A stretch of DNA of 64,000 nucleotides from contig NZ_FORF01000001.1 in the NCBI RefSeq assembly GCF_900113935.1, positions 62,001-126,000 of the forward strand, given 5' to 3'. The notes beneath the pieces were generated by a model. The model was not told the origin of the DNA and did no database searches. It saw only the letters and a program-made list of their open reading frames with translations. Made by a program: the position numbers and the translations under genes. This DNA is from Aquamicrobium aerolatum DSM 21857. GTDB lineage: Bacteria > Pseudomonadota > Alphaproteobacteria > Rhizobiales > Rhizobiaceae. This document shows positions 17,028 through 25,757 of the stretch, piece after piece (position 1 is the stretch's first letter; each line of letters starts with the position of its first letter).

Positions 17028-17947
17028 AGCCCCGAAAGGGAAGAAAGCGAATAGGGCGAGCTTGGCGGCACGAACAGATCGAACCCCAGCCGCATCGCCA
17101 CCGCCAGCACCAAAAGCGCCAGGAGGGCGCGCAATTGTTCGCCGCGCAGCTTCTGGCCCGCCCGCGCGCCATATTGCGCCCCGGCGACACCGCCGACCAT
17201 CAACAGGAAGGCCAGCACGACGTCGACCGTCTGGTTGGTCGCCGAGTGGACGATGGTCGTGTAGGCGGCGGTGAAAATGATCTGGAACAGCGAGGTGCCG
17301 ACAACCACATTGGTCGGCACCTTGAGCAGATAGATCAGCGCCGGAACCATGATGAAGCCGCCGCCCACGCCCATGATCGAGGCGAGGAAGCCAATGAACA
17401 CGCCGATCACGATCACCGGAATGACGCTGACGAACAGCTTGGAGGTGCGGAACCGCATCTTCCAGGGCAGCCGGTGAATCCAGTTGTGCTGCGTTGCCTT
17501 GGGCGCTGTGCCGGGCAGGGTGCCTCTGGCCCGCTGGATCGCGCGCACGCTTTCCACCAGCATCAGCGCGCCGACAGTTCCCAGCAGCACGACGTAGAGC
17601 AGCGACACGAACAGGTCGAGTTGGCCGACGCTGCGCAGCAGCGAAAACACCCAGACGCCCACCGTCGAGCCGACGACGCCGCCTGCCAGCAGCACGGTTC
17701 CCAGCTTGAAGTCGATGGTGCCCTTCTTGAGATGCACCAATGCGCCTGAAACCGACGACGCGACCACCTGGTTCGCGCCGGTCGCCACGGCGATGGCTGG
17801 GGGAATGTTGTAGAAGATCAGCAGCGGCGTGATCAGAAACCCGCCGCCGACGCCGAACATGCCTGAAAGAAAGCCAACGGCAGCCCCCATGGCCAGTAGC
17901 ATGACCATGTTGACGGACATTTCTGCGATCGGGAGATAGATGCCCAC
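17024..17947 (-). CDS. TauE/SafE family sulfite/sulfonate-type exporter
   Basis: This is a 307-residue inner-membrane protein with about eight hydrophobic helices. The two internal repeats each carry the family motif: FLSGMFGVGGGFLITPLLIF (first half) and FLASIMGVGGGFIMVPALIY (second half). Family members export sulfite, sulfoacetate or similar organosulfur anions, but the substrate is not readable here. The GTG at 17947 gives MGIYLPIAEMS; a TTG two codons upstream is the alternative. It is the first gene of a two-gene operon with the TIGR02186 protein, overlapping by 4 bp. Confidence 0.88.
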   Translation of the reverse strand: MGIYLPIAEMSVNMVMLLAMGAAVGFLSGMFGVGGGFLITPLLIFYNIPPAIAVATGANQVVASSVSGALVHLKKGTIDFKLGTVLLAGGVVGSTVGVWVFSLLRSVGQLDLFVSLLYVVLLGTVGALMLVESVRAIQRARGTLPGTAPKATQHNWIHRLPWKMRFRTSKLFVSVIPVIVIGVFIGFLASIMGVGGGFIMVPALIYLLKVPTNVVVGTSLFQIIFTAAYTTIVHSATNQTVDVVLAFLLMVGGVAGAQYGARAGQKLRGEQLRALLALLVLAVAMRLGFDLFVPPSSPYSLSSLSGL

Positions 17948-18141
17948 CGCCAAACTCGACTGCTCGTGACCTGACTCAGGAACCGTTCCATCACAACGTG
18001 GTCAGGACGGTCATTCGTTCTTGCGCCTGCGCCGGCGCGAAGTCAAACCGCAGGTTCCATTTAGCGCGGAAAACGGAAGCTTTTGCAACCGTTTGCGGCT
18101 TTCGGCTCCAGCGAACTGAAATTCCCCACCTGGTCGAAGGC

Positions 18142-21100
18142 TCAGCGCCGTTCCAGCAGCGCCTTGACCAGCGCTTCATCGACCTCGCCGGTCGCCAGCA
18201 TGCCGTTGTCTTTCTGGAATGCGGCGATGGCAGCCACCGTCTTCTGCCCCATCAGGCCGTCCTCGGTGCCGGCTGCGTAGCCGTTCTTGTTGAGGATGTG
18301 CTGGATGTTGCGCACAGCCTGGGTCATGTCGACGCTGGCGGTGGTCGTGGTGTCCTCGCTCCAGCTTTCGGGGCTGGCGACGTCGTTGGCTTCCGCGCTC
18401 GGGGTCTTGGCGCGCCACAGCTCGACGGCGGCGCGGGCGGTCTCCAGCTGCTCGGGGCGCAATGCCTTGGCGACTTCGTCGCGCTTTTCAGCCGCGTCCT
18501 TGTCGCCGCTCTGCGCCACCAGCGCGAACCATTTGTAGGCTTCGCTCAGATTCTGCGTCAGGCCGACCCCCTTGGCCGACAGGATCGCCAGGTTGAACTG
18601 GCTGTCGGTGACGCCGAATTCGGCGGCTCTGGAGAACCAGCGCGCGGCGGATTCATTGTCGGTGGTGCCATCGGCGCCCATCGCAAACAGCACGGCAAGA
18701 TTGTGCATCGCAGCTGCATTGCCCTGTTCGGCGGCGAGCTGGTACCAGGTCTTGGCCTGTGCGACGTCGCGTTCGACGCCGTTGCCCTTCTCATACATGT
18801 TGCCGATGCGGTACTGCGCCGGGGCCAGCCCCTGTTCGGCGGCCTGGCGGTAATAGTCGGCTGCAGCGCTCATGTTGACGTCGCCGCCGCGCCCTTCGGC
18901 ATAGCGGTTGCCGATTTCGAACAGCGCCTTGGCGTCGCCGGCAGCAGCGGCTTCGCGCAGCGGCAATGGGCCTGCATCCAGCGGGATGGTTTCGGCCTGA
19001 ACCTGCGGCGCTTCGACGGCAGGTGCGATCTCTTCAGTCGCCGCTGCGCTATCCTCGGTCGCCGTTTCCTCGACAGCCTGCGTTTCGATCGGGCTTGCCG
19101 CCTCGACATTCAGCCAGTCGGTGCTGGCAGCCTCGCTTGCCTGCACCGATGTTTCGGCCAGCGGCGGCACAGCGACGGGATCGGCGAAAGCTTCGGCGAT
19201 TTCGGTTGCCGCTGGTTCGACGGCATCTGCGATCTCGACCTGGCCCTGTCCCATCAGGCCCTTGCCATATTGCAGCGCTGCCAGTGCCAGAAGCACGGCG
19301 GCAACGCCCATCAGCACCGGCTTGCGGCGGCCTTTCAGCGTGTTGAGAAGGCTGCCGGAGCCGCCCTTGGTTGCGGGCTCAGCGGCCTGTTTCTTCATGC
19401 CGCCGGCTTCGGCAGCGGCGGCCTGCGCGGCGCGGCGCGCGGCGGCGATGAAATCTGCCTTGGCAGCGTCCGCTTCCGCACCGCGACCCGACTGGCCGCG
19501 TTCGTCGCGCACACGGCGCATGATCGCGTTAAGGTCCGGCGCGCCGGAGCCCGGCTCCAGCGGACGGTTTGCCAGTTCTGGGTCGATCCGCACTTCCGGG
19601 TCGATTGCAGGCGCTGCGCTTGGTGCCGATGCGCCATCCGCCCCGCCCTGATCTGCGGCAGTGGCGGCCTTCTGTTCCGTCGCCTTGCGGCCTGCAAAAG
19701 CCCGGCTCAGCCCGCCGAGCATCGAGCGCCGCTTCTTGACGGTGCCATCGGCTTCCGCCTTCGTTGCGTCCAGCGCTGCGCCTTCGAGGTCGAGTTCAGC
19801 CTCGACGCCAAGCGAATCGAGCGTCACCGCATCGTCAGCCGGGGCAATCGAGGGCGTGTCCTTCATGCCGAAGGTGCGTTCGCGCGTTGCGGTCTGCAGT
19901 GTTTCGACCGCGCCGAGGCGGTCGACGATCTTCAGCAGCGTGTCGTGGATTGCCTCGAATGTCTTGCCATTGCGCTCGTCCGACTTGCGCGTCAGCGTTT
20001 CGAGCGACTTGAGGTCTTCGACCAGCCCGACCACCAGCAATCCTTCGCCGGTTCCCGGCTGGAATGCGCGCACGGCCTCTTCTGCCGCCTGGCGGGCGGC
20101 TTCCATCACGTCGTTGCGGCCCTCGGCGATTGACTGCTCGATCTGGTCGAGGCGCGGCAGCAGCTGCGCGGCTTCGGCGCTGGGCTGCGGCTGCGCGATA
20201 TGGGCCGTCAGCCCGGCGATCTGCGCTTCAAGGCTGCGGATGAGGTTGGGGTCGACGCCGGCCTGCTGCGGCGCGGTTTCGATATGGCTGGAAATTGCGT
20301 CGAGCCGCGCTTCAAATTCGCGAATCGCGCGGTCGTCCTGCGCGGTGCTTTTCTGGTCGATGCGGGCGGCAAGCTCGGCAAAGCGCGCATCCATCGTCTC
20401 CAGCAGATAATTGTCCTGCGCCAGCGCGTCGTCCTGGCGCTGCTGCAAGGTCGCCGACAGCGACAGGAACCGGTCTTCGATGCCGCGGAACACATCGTCG
20501 ATGTCGCCGGCCTGCGGCGTTTCGTCGAGCTTGCGCGAGATCTGTTCGATCTGCGCCGCCAGGCGGTCGATGGTGGCGCCGGGAATGTCGACGCGGTCGG
20601 CAATCTCGTCCATCCGCCGCGCCAGCACCTCGATCTGGACGCCCAGCGAATGCGAATTGTTGTCCTCGACCACCTTTTCGAGCTGACGCGCCATCATGGC
20701 GATGCGCTGCTCCAGCCGCTCGAACGGCTCGCCCTGCATCGACGAAACCGATGCGCTCACCGATGTCTCGATGGCGCGCGCGATTTCTTCGAGGCGGTCC
20801 TCGATGGTCGCCAGTGTTTCCGGCGCAATCCGGTCCTGCCGGTGGGCGATCCGCTCCACCGTGCCGCTCAGTGCGCGCATTTCGTCTTCCAGCGCCAGCA
20901 TCGACACCGATGTCGGCAGCGCCTTCACCGCGTCGCCGATCTGCTCCAGCCGTGCCGACAGCGAATCGAGCGCGGCATGGCCCGCCGTGTCGTGGCGATC
21001 CTGCTGCAGATGGCTGGCAATGTCGCTCCAGCGCTGGTCAAGTTCGTCCCAGCGCCGGTCGAAGGCGCGCACCGTGTCTTCACGGGCCATCTGGCCCAGC

Positions 21101-21699
21101 GCGCGCTTCATGTCCTCCATCTCATCACGCAGAAGCGCGATCTGCCGGTCGCCCGGCTGGCCACTCATCTTGTGGATCATCGCGGCAAGGCGTTCGAATT
21201 CGACGCTCAGTTCGGCGACGTGGCTCGCCGGGGCTGCCGTGTGCAGCGCGTGCCGGATGTCTTCCTTTAGTCGGGCAAACTCTTCGCGCAGGCCCGCGCT
21301 CATCTGCTGGCGCAGCTCTGCGCGCAGGGTGTTCAATTCGTCGGCAACGGCACGTTCATTGAGCGCGCGTGTGCCGTAGGGCTCGCGCCGGTCGCCGGCG
21401 CTGCGCTCAAAGCGCGGGCGGCCACCTGTTGCGGCGCCCATTGATGCTGGCGCTGCGGCATAGGCCGCACGCCGTGGCGCGGCTGGCTCATAGGGCGGCG
21501 TATGCGACGTGGCGGAAGACAGGCGCTGGCTGCGGGTGCGCAAGCCAGCGGCTTCACTGCGCGGCTCGCGTGTCGGGCGCATTCTCTCCAGACGGCTTTC
21601 CAGTTCGTCCAGCGTGCTGCTCAGCTGCTCCAGCGAGGTGCTGGGGCGGCGTCTGCGACCTGCATTCATCGAATCAAGGTAGGACTGTCTGTTGTTCAT
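18142..21699 (-). CDS. podJ: PodJ-like polar localisation factor: coiled coil, TM, Sel1 repeats, peptidoglycan-binding domain
   Basis: This 1185-residue protein has a cytoplasmic N-terminal region of about 790 residues rich in coiled coil (repeated LEQR/LxEIARAIE heptads). One membrane helix lies near residues 793-812. In the periplasm there are four Sel1-type TPR repeats (about 920-1075; for example AAADYYRQAAEQGLAPAQY) and a C-terminal peptidoglycan_binding_1 domain (about 1128-1185; NGYAAGTEDGLMGQKTVAAI). This layout is that of PodJ, which marks the old or new pole and recruits cell-cycle and polar-growth proteins in Caulobacter and Rhizobiales. The ATG at 21699 gives the conserved N-terminus MNNRQSYLDSMNAGRRRR. 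The open frame extends 90 codons further upstream without family character. Confidence 0.82.
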   Translation of the reverse strand: MNNRQSYLDSMNAGRRRRPSTSLEQLSSTLDELESRLERMRPTREPRSEAAGLRTRSQRLSSATSHTPPYEPAAPRRAAYAAAPASMGAATGGRPRFERSAGDRREPYGTRALNERAVADELNTLRAELRQQMSAGLREEFARLKEDIRHALHTAAPASHVAELSVEFERLAAMIHKMSGQPGDRQIALLRDEMEDMKRALGQMAREDTVRAFDRRWDELDQRWSDIASHLQQDRHDTAGHAALDSLSARLEQIGDAVKALPTSVSMLALEDEMRALSGTVERIAHRQDRIAPETLATIEDRLEEIARAIETSVSASVSSMQGEPFERLEQRIAMMARQLEKVVEDNNSHSLGVQIEVLARRMDEIADRVDIPGATIDRLAAQIEQISRKLDETPQAGDIDDVFRGIEDRFLSLSATLQQRQDDALAQDNYLLETMDARFAELAARIDQKSTAQDDRAIREFEARLDAISSHIETAPQQAGVDPNLIRSLEAQIAGLTAHIAQPQPSAEAAQLLPRLDQIEQSIAEGRNDVMEAARQAAEEAVRAFQPGTGEGLLVVGLVEDLKSLETLTRKSDERNGKTFEAIHDTLLKIVDRLGAVETLQTATRERTFGMKDTPSIAPADDAVTLDSLGVEAELDLEGAALDATKAEADGTVKKRRSMLGGLSRAFAGRKATEQKAATAADQGGADGASAPSAAPAIDPEVRIDPELANRPLEPGSGAPDLNAIMRRVRDERGQSGRGAEADAAKADFIAAARRAAQAAAAEAGGMKKQAAEPATKGGSGSLLNTLKGRRKPVLMGVAAVLLALAALQYGKGLMGQGQVEIADAVEPAATEIAEAFADPVAVPPLAETSVQASEAASTDWLNVEAASPIETQAVEETATEDSAAATEEIAPAVEAPQVQAETIPLDAGPLPLREAAAAGDAKALFEIGNRYAEGRGGDVNMSAAADYYRQAAEQGLAPAQYRIGNMYEKGNGVERDVAQAKTWYQLAAEQGNAAAMHNLAVLFAMGADGTTDNESAARWFSRAAEFGVTDSQFNLAILSAKGVGLTQNLSEAYKWFALVAQSGDKDAAEKRDEVAKALRPEQLETARAAVELWRAKTPSAEANDVASPESWSEDTTTTASVDMTQAVRNIQHILNKNGYAAGTEDGLMGQKTVAAIAAFQKDNGMLATGEVDEALVKALLERR

Positions 21700-22119
21700 C
21701 GAAGCGTCCGCCGCCGCATTGAGTGCCGAAGTGCCGGCTGTTTCTGCCTGGTCTGCCAAACGCCTTGCAGAGAGCGGCTTTGTTGCCTTGCGCGCTGTCT
21801 GGTCTGGCGTTGGGGGAAGAACCGTGCGCAACGAATTACATGGGTGACACGGGATACCGCCGCACACACCATTCCCCACACATGGTAAACAAGCCGTTAA
21901 CCATCTTTTCGGGAGAGGCCGCTGCGGCAGGCGCAGTGCCCCTGCGTCAGGAATTCGCACTTGCAGCATTATTTTTATGGCACTATATGCCCGCCATCGA
22001 ACGGGTCGGCGACGGCCCGTTTTTGATGTGAGTGTCCATTCACCGGAAAGCCTTCAACCTCCAAGGTTCTTCCACTTGGTGCCGTGCTTCGTATGGCGCC
22101 ATGTACGCGGATATTGAAA
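21700..22119. other. Divergent promoter region between podJ-like gene and merR
   Basis: These 420 bp contain no gene. On the plus strand there is a possible promoter (TTGCAG 21961-21966, 17 bp, TATATG 21984-21989) directly followed by a hairpin with a T-tract, listed separately. A small palindrome, AACCT-CCA-AGGTT (22056-22068), lies about 55 bp before the chosen merR start and could be an autoregulatory site. The podJ promoter must lie in the left part, but no clear hexamers were seen. Confidence 0.5.
22001..22025 (+). terminator. Hairpin with U-tract in the merR leader
   Basis: A 7-bp stem (ACGGGTC with GGCCCGT, including one G-U pair) and a 6-nt loop are followed by TTTTT on the plus strand. 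It starts about 12 bp after a TATATG -10 candidate. It could attenuate merR, end a very short RNA of about 30 nt, or protect the 5' end. No plus-strand gene precedes it. Confidence 0.55.
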
Positions 22120-22554
22120 ATGATGAACATGGTTCCGGCCAGCGAAAGCCTGGCCAATGCTACCGAATTGTCGGATGCATATATTCGTATTGGTGACCTG
22201 GCGAAGCAGTTCGGCGTCACCCTGCGCACTCTGCGTTTCTATGAAGACAAGGGCCTCCTGACTCCCAAGCGGGAAGGCAACCAGCGTCTCTACAGCCAGC
22301 GCGACGTGACCCGGCTGCGCCTGATTACGCTTGGAACCAAGGTCGGTTTCTCCCTGCGTGAGATCAAGCAGGTCATGGATATGTACGATCCGAACGGCAG
22401 CAACACTCGGCAGCTGCGCTTTCTGCTTGAAAAGTCCGAACGTCAGATGGGCAAGCTGGAAAAGCAGCGCGCCGAGATCGACGAGGCGATTGACGAGCTC
22501 AGGAACAGCATGGACGGCTGGCGCGAGCTTCTGACCCAGCGTCAGGCCGCCTGA
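22120..22554 (+). CDS. MerR family transcriptional regulator of the acyl-CoA degradation locus
   Basis: This 144-residue regulator has the MerR winged helix at residues about 22-90: YIRIGDLAKQFGVTLRTLRF, then YEDKGLLTPKREGNQRLYSQ. A dimerising coiled coil follows (LLEKSERQMGKLEKQRAEID). It lacks the cysteine pattern of metal-sensing MerR proteins, so it probably senses an organic ligand such as an acyl-CoA. This fits its position upstream of a beta-oxidation operon with a MerR-style palindrome (23141-23170), as in LiuR-type systems. The start is uncertain: ATGs at 22084, 22120, 22123 and 22129 are in frame, and none has a strong ribosome-binding site. Confidence 0.88.
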   Translation: MMNMVPASESLANATELSDAYIRIGDLAKQFGVTLRTLRFYEDKGLLTPKREGNQRLYSQRDVTRLRLITLGTKVGFSLREIKQVMDMYDPNGSNTRQLRFLLEKSERQMGKLEKQRAEIDEAIDELRNSMDGWRELLTQRQAA

Positions 22555-22578
22555 TCGCCACCGATCCCGATCCTTCTG

Positions 22579-22605
22579 AAAAGCCCGCCTCGTGCGGGCT
22601 TTTTG
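22579..22605 (+). terminator. Rho-independent terminator of merR
   Basis: The stem AAAAGCCCGC with its complement, a 5-nt loop and a TTTTTG run lie 25 bp after the merR stop. Confidence 0.92.
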
Positions 22606-22610
22606 TTTAA

Positions 22611-22866
22611 GCATGCCTCCCGAAAGTGGGAGCCGGTTTCGGGTCAAAGGCATGCGTGAAAACGAGCATGTCTCCCGAAAGTGGGAACCGGTTTCGGGAT
22701 CAAGGCATGCATGAAAACGAGCATGCCTCCCGAACGTGGAGACCGGTTTCGGGTCAAAGGCATGCGTGAAAACGAGCATGTCTCCCGAAAGTGGGAACCG
22801 GTTTCTGGTTAGAGACATGCGTAAGAGCGAGCATGCCTCCCGACAGTGGGAACCGGTTTCGTGAGC
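22611..22866. repeat. Tandem array of five 55-bp palindromic units
   Basis: Units start at 22611, 22666, 22721, 22776 and 22831, an exact 55-bp period. Each has outer arms GCATG...CATGC and an inner palindrome CCCGAAA...TTTCGGG around GTGGGAACCGG. Units three to five carry single-base changes in the inner arms, and the fifth lacks its right half. The ten-base linker (GTGAAAACGA or close variants) is nearly constant. The same unit occurs twice after folD. The array lies between the merR terminator and the promoter of the acyl-CoA operon. It encodes nothing plausible in either direction. Confidence 0.92.
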
Positions 22867-23140
22867 AGCTAAAGCGCCAGGCGCGACTCTCAAAAGATCG
22901 CGACGCGATTCAGTGTGCGGCGGGCCTGCCGATCACCTCTGGCCAGCCACGCACCGCCCCACTTCCTAGCCTTGCTCCGTGTCACCGCGTCCGCGCGGCA
23001 CTTCTGCCCCGACACGCTTCCCGCCTTGCCAGTTGCGAGCAACGCCCTTCCGTCGCATCAACGTCGCGTCCCGTCGTCATCCTCGGCTTCCCCCGGTGCA
23101 TCCAGCCCCGCTCTTGCGCGAATTTTCACCTTCCGACTTC
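22867..23140. other. Intergenic remainder after the repeat array
   Basis: No gene is seen in these 274 bp. The first part (22869-22912) holds a degenerate palindrome of the AAAGCG...CGCGATT type, which also caps the array after folD. The remainder is cytosine-rich on the plus strand with no conserved ORF, hairpin or promoter that I can support. Confidence 0.5.
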
Positions 23141-23170
23141 ACAATTGACGTTTACGCAAACGTCAATTGT
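23141..23170. promoter_or_regulatory. Perfect 13-bp-arm palindrome, probable MerR operator at the acyl-CoA operon promoter
   Basis: ACAATTGACGTTT is repeated in inverted orientation around ACGC. The palindrome covers a TTTACG -35 candidate (23151-23156), and a TAATAT -10 candidate follows after 17 bp (23174-23179). MerR proteins bind within the spacer or over the -35 of their targets. The core TTGACGT..ACGTCAA resembles sites I recall for LiuR-type MerR regulators of acyl-CoA catabolism. The first operon gene starts 79 bp downstream. Assignment to the neighbouring merR is an inference. Confidence 0.7.
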
Positions 23171-23248
23171 TGGTAATATGTGGCATCCTGGAACAACCGG
23201 CGGCATGATCCGGTCTGCTGCCTCACGCCTGCTGTCTGGAGGACATCC

Positions 23249-25039
23249 ATGCCAATTTACAAGGCTCCCGTCGCCGATACCCTGTTCGTGCTCAATGATG
23301 TGCTCGGCTATGAGCGTTACGCCAACCTTCCCGGTTTTGCCGATGCCGGCCCCGACATGCTCGAAGCGATCCTTGGTGAAGCCGCGCGCGTCGCCGAAAA
23401 TGTCATGCACCCGCTCAACCGCGTTGGCGACGAACAGGGCTGCGTCCGTCACGAAGACGGTTCTGTCACCACGCCGAAGGGCTTCAAGGAAGCCTATGAC
23501 CAATATCGCGAAGGTGGCTGGATGAGCCTGTCGCTGCCGGCGGAATTCGGCGGACAGGGGCTGCCCTACACGATCCACTCCGCCGTCGGCGAGTACATGT
23601 CGTCGGCCAACATGGCGCTGATGATGTATCCGGGTCTGACGCAGGGCGCGATTGCCGCGATCCTGGTCCATGGCACCGACGAGCAGAAGCAGACCTATGT
23701 GCCGAAGATGACCGAAGGCGTCTGGACCGGCACGATGAACCTGACCGAGCCGCATTGCGGCACCGATCTTGGCCTGCTGCGCACCCGCGCCGTGCCGACC
23801 GGCACTGGTTCCTACAAGATTTCCGGCCAGAAGATTTTCATCTCGGCTGGCGACCACGACATGGCCGAGAACATCATCCATCTGGTGCTCGCCCGCATCG
23901 AGGGCGCGCCGGAAGGCACCAAGGGCATCTCGCTGTTCATCGTGCCGAAGTTCAAGCTCGATGCCGACGGTAATCCGGGCGAGAAGAACGGCGTTTCGTG
24001 CGGCTCCATCGAGGAGAAGATGGGCATTCACGGCAATTCGACCTGCGTCATGAATTATGACGATGCCGAGGGCTTCCTCATCGGTGCCGAAAATGGCGGC
24101 TTGCGCGCCATGTTCGTGATGATGAACGAGGCGCGTCTCGGCGTTGGCCTGCAGGGTCTGTCGATCAGCGAGATCGCCTATCAGAACGCCGTTGCCTACG
24201 CCAAGGAGCGCATCCAGGGCCGTTCGCTGTCCGGCCCGAAAGCGCCCGAGCTGAAGGCCGATCCGATCATCGTTCACCCCGACATCCGTCGCAACCTGAT
24301 GAACATGAAGGCGATCAACGAGGCGGGTCGTGCGCTGCTGTTGTGGACCGCGCTTCAGGCTGACGTCACCCGTTCCTCGCCCGACGAGGCCGCTCGCCAG
24401 ACGGCGGAAGACCACATGGGCCTGATGACCCCGATCATCAAGGGCGTCCTCACCGACAAGGGTTTTGACCACGCCGTGATGGCGCAGCAGGTCTTCGGCG
24501 GCCACGGCTATATTGAAGAGCACGGCATGAGCCAGTTCGTGCGCGATGCCCGCATCGCCATGATCTATGAGGGCGCCAACGGCATTCAGGCGCTCGATCT
24601 CGTTGGCCGCAAGCTGGCGATGAATGGCGGCCGCGCGGTGCAGACCTTCTTCAAGGAAGTCGGCGATTTCTGCGAGGAAAACCGCGCCAACGAGCAGATG
24701 GCTCCGTTCACCAAGGGCATTAAGAAGGGCCTCAACGATTTGCAGGCGGCAACCATGTGGCTGATGCAGAACGCGATGGCCAAGCCTGACAATGCCGGTG
24801 CCGCCTCGACCGACTACATGCACCTCTTCGGTCTGGTCGCGCTCGGCTATATGTGGGGCCGCATGGTCAAGACCGCGCAGGAAAAGATCGCCGCCGGCGA
24901 AACCGCGCCGCTCTACGAAGGCAAGCTGGTCACCGGCCGCTACTTCATGGACCGCATCATGCCCGAAACATCAGCCCATCTCGCCCGCATCTCGTCCGGC
25001 GCGGACTCGATGATGGCCCTCGACGCGGAAGCGTTTTGA
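23249..25039 (+). CDS. Acyl-CoA dehydrogenase with C-terminal extension (about 600-residue type)
   Basis: This 596-residue FAD enzyme would oxidise acyl-CoA to 2-enoyl-CoA as the first step of beta-oxidation. It shows the N-terminal sequence [20 protein letters not shown] of this subfamily, the FAD/substrate motif [17 protein letters not shown] (about residues 162-178) and [20 protein letters not shown] (about 415-434). A C-terminal acyl-CoA dehydrogenase_C-like domain makes it longer than the usual 380-390. The ATG at 23249 has TGGAGG upstream and the family N-terminus; an upstream in-frame start adds 23 unrelated residues. It is the first gene of the operon behind the MerR-type palindrome. 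Chain-length preference is not predictable. Confidence 0.94.
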   Translation: MPIYKAPVADTLFVLNDVLGYERYANLPGFADAGPDMLEAILGEAARVAENVMHPLNRVGDEQGCVRHEDGSVTTPKGFKEAYDQYREGGWMSLSLPAEFGGQGLPYTIHSAVGEYMSSANMALMMYPGLTQGAIAAILVHGTDEQKQTYVPKMTEGVWTGTMNLTEPHCGTDLGLLRTRAVPTGTGSYKISGQKIFISAGDHDMAENIIHLVLARIEGAPEGTKGISLFIVPKFKLDADGNPGEKNGVSCGSIEEKMGIHGNSTCVMNYDDAEGFLIGAENGGLRAMFVMMNEARLGVGLQGLSISEIAYQNAVAYAKERIQGRSLSGPKAPELKADPIIVHPDIRRNLMNMKAINEAGRALLLWTALQADVTRSSPDEAARQTAEDHMGLMTPIIKGVLTDKGFDHAVMAQQVFGGHGYIEEHGMSQFVRDARIAMIYEGANGIQALDLVGRKLAMNGGRAVQTFFKEVGDFCEENRANEQMAPFTKGIKKGLNDLQAATMWLMQNAMAKPDNAGAASTDYMHLFGLVALGYMWGRMVKTAQEKIAAGETAPLYEGKLVTGRYFMDRIMPETSAHLARISSGADSMMALDAEAF

Positions 25040-25055
25040 GGTCTGGCACAGCCTG

Positions 25056-25214
25056 CTCCCTCCCCCTCGAGGGGAGGGTGGACATCCGCCGCAGGCGGAT
25101 GGACGGGTGGGGTTATCTCCACCCGGCTCGACCTTCCTTTTTCCACGTCCCGCCCCGTCGTACCCACCCCACCCCGGCGCTTGCGCGCCGACCCTCCCCT
25201 CAAGGGGGAGGGAG
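25056..25214. repeat. Gene-less inverted-repeat element E1
   Basis: The left end (CTCCCTCCCCCTCGAGGGG...) and right end are inverted copies with about one mismatch over 25 bp. Inside the left end is a perfect hairpin CATCCGCC-GCA-GGCGGATG (25083-25101), followed by GGGTGGGGT. The right module begins with CCCACCCCACCCC at 25163. The core between modules is about 45 bp. It starts 17 bp after the acyl-CoA dehydrogenase stop and is separated by only 11 bp from element E2. Confidence 0.85.
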
Positions 25215-25225
25215 ATCCGGCGGCC

Positions 25226-25757
25226 TTTCCCTCCCCCTTGAGGGGAGGGTGGACAGCCGCCACAGGCGGATGGACGGGCGGGGTTGCGTCGGCAGCGCGT
25301 CAGCGCTTCTATGCTCCGGCTATCCGGGGAGGGGCGTTATCGTGCCGCGCACACGTGTCAGTGCCGAGATGCGTCACAAGGCACGCTCGTTGCGCAATCA
25401 CGCGACGCGTGCGGAGACACTGTTATGGTACGAGCTTCGCGACCTTAAATCGCAAGGCATCAAGTTTCGTCGCCAATGCCCGATCGGGCCGTATATTGCC
25501 GATTTTGTCTGCCCGGCTGTTCGGTTTGTTTTGGAGATTGATGGTGACAGCCACGAGCGCGAGGAGGGCAAGCGGCATGACGCAAATCGCGACGCCTATT
25601 TGCGCTCGCTGGGGTATGAAGTTTTGAGAGTTGATGAGCCGGACGTGATTCACAGTGCCTGGCACGTCTCACAAATGGCAAAGAATAAAGTCGCGGCCCT
25701 CGTCAGCGACCCCACCCGACCGCTTCGCGGCCACCCTCCCCTCGAGGGGGCGGGAGA
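25226..25757. mobile_element. Inverted-repeat element E2 carrying a DUF559 endonuclease gene
   Basis: The ends match those of E1 and E3. The left terminal repeat (TTTCCCTCCCCCTTGAGGGG...) starts at 25226, and its inverted partner ends at 25757 with about three mismatches over 27 bp. GGGCGGGGTT closes the left module near 25287, and CCCACCCGACC opens the right module at 25711. The gene-less elements have cores of about 45-50 bp, whereas this core of about 420 bp contains most of a DUF559-type nuclease gene. No transposase or clear target duplication was seen. Calling it mobile is an inference from shared ends and variable cargo. Confidence 0.6.

Noticed and set aside
22611-22866. Possible CRISPR array from five evenly spaced repeats
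   Set aside because: The units are palindromic and nearly contiguous. The roughly 10-bp linkers are the same in each unit, so there are no unique spacers, and no cas genes are in the window.
22054-22893. Minus-strand ORF of 279 codons across the 55-bp array
   Set aside because: Its repetitive peptide merely translates the tandem palindromes, it has no ribosome-binding site, and it covers the merR gene on the other strand.
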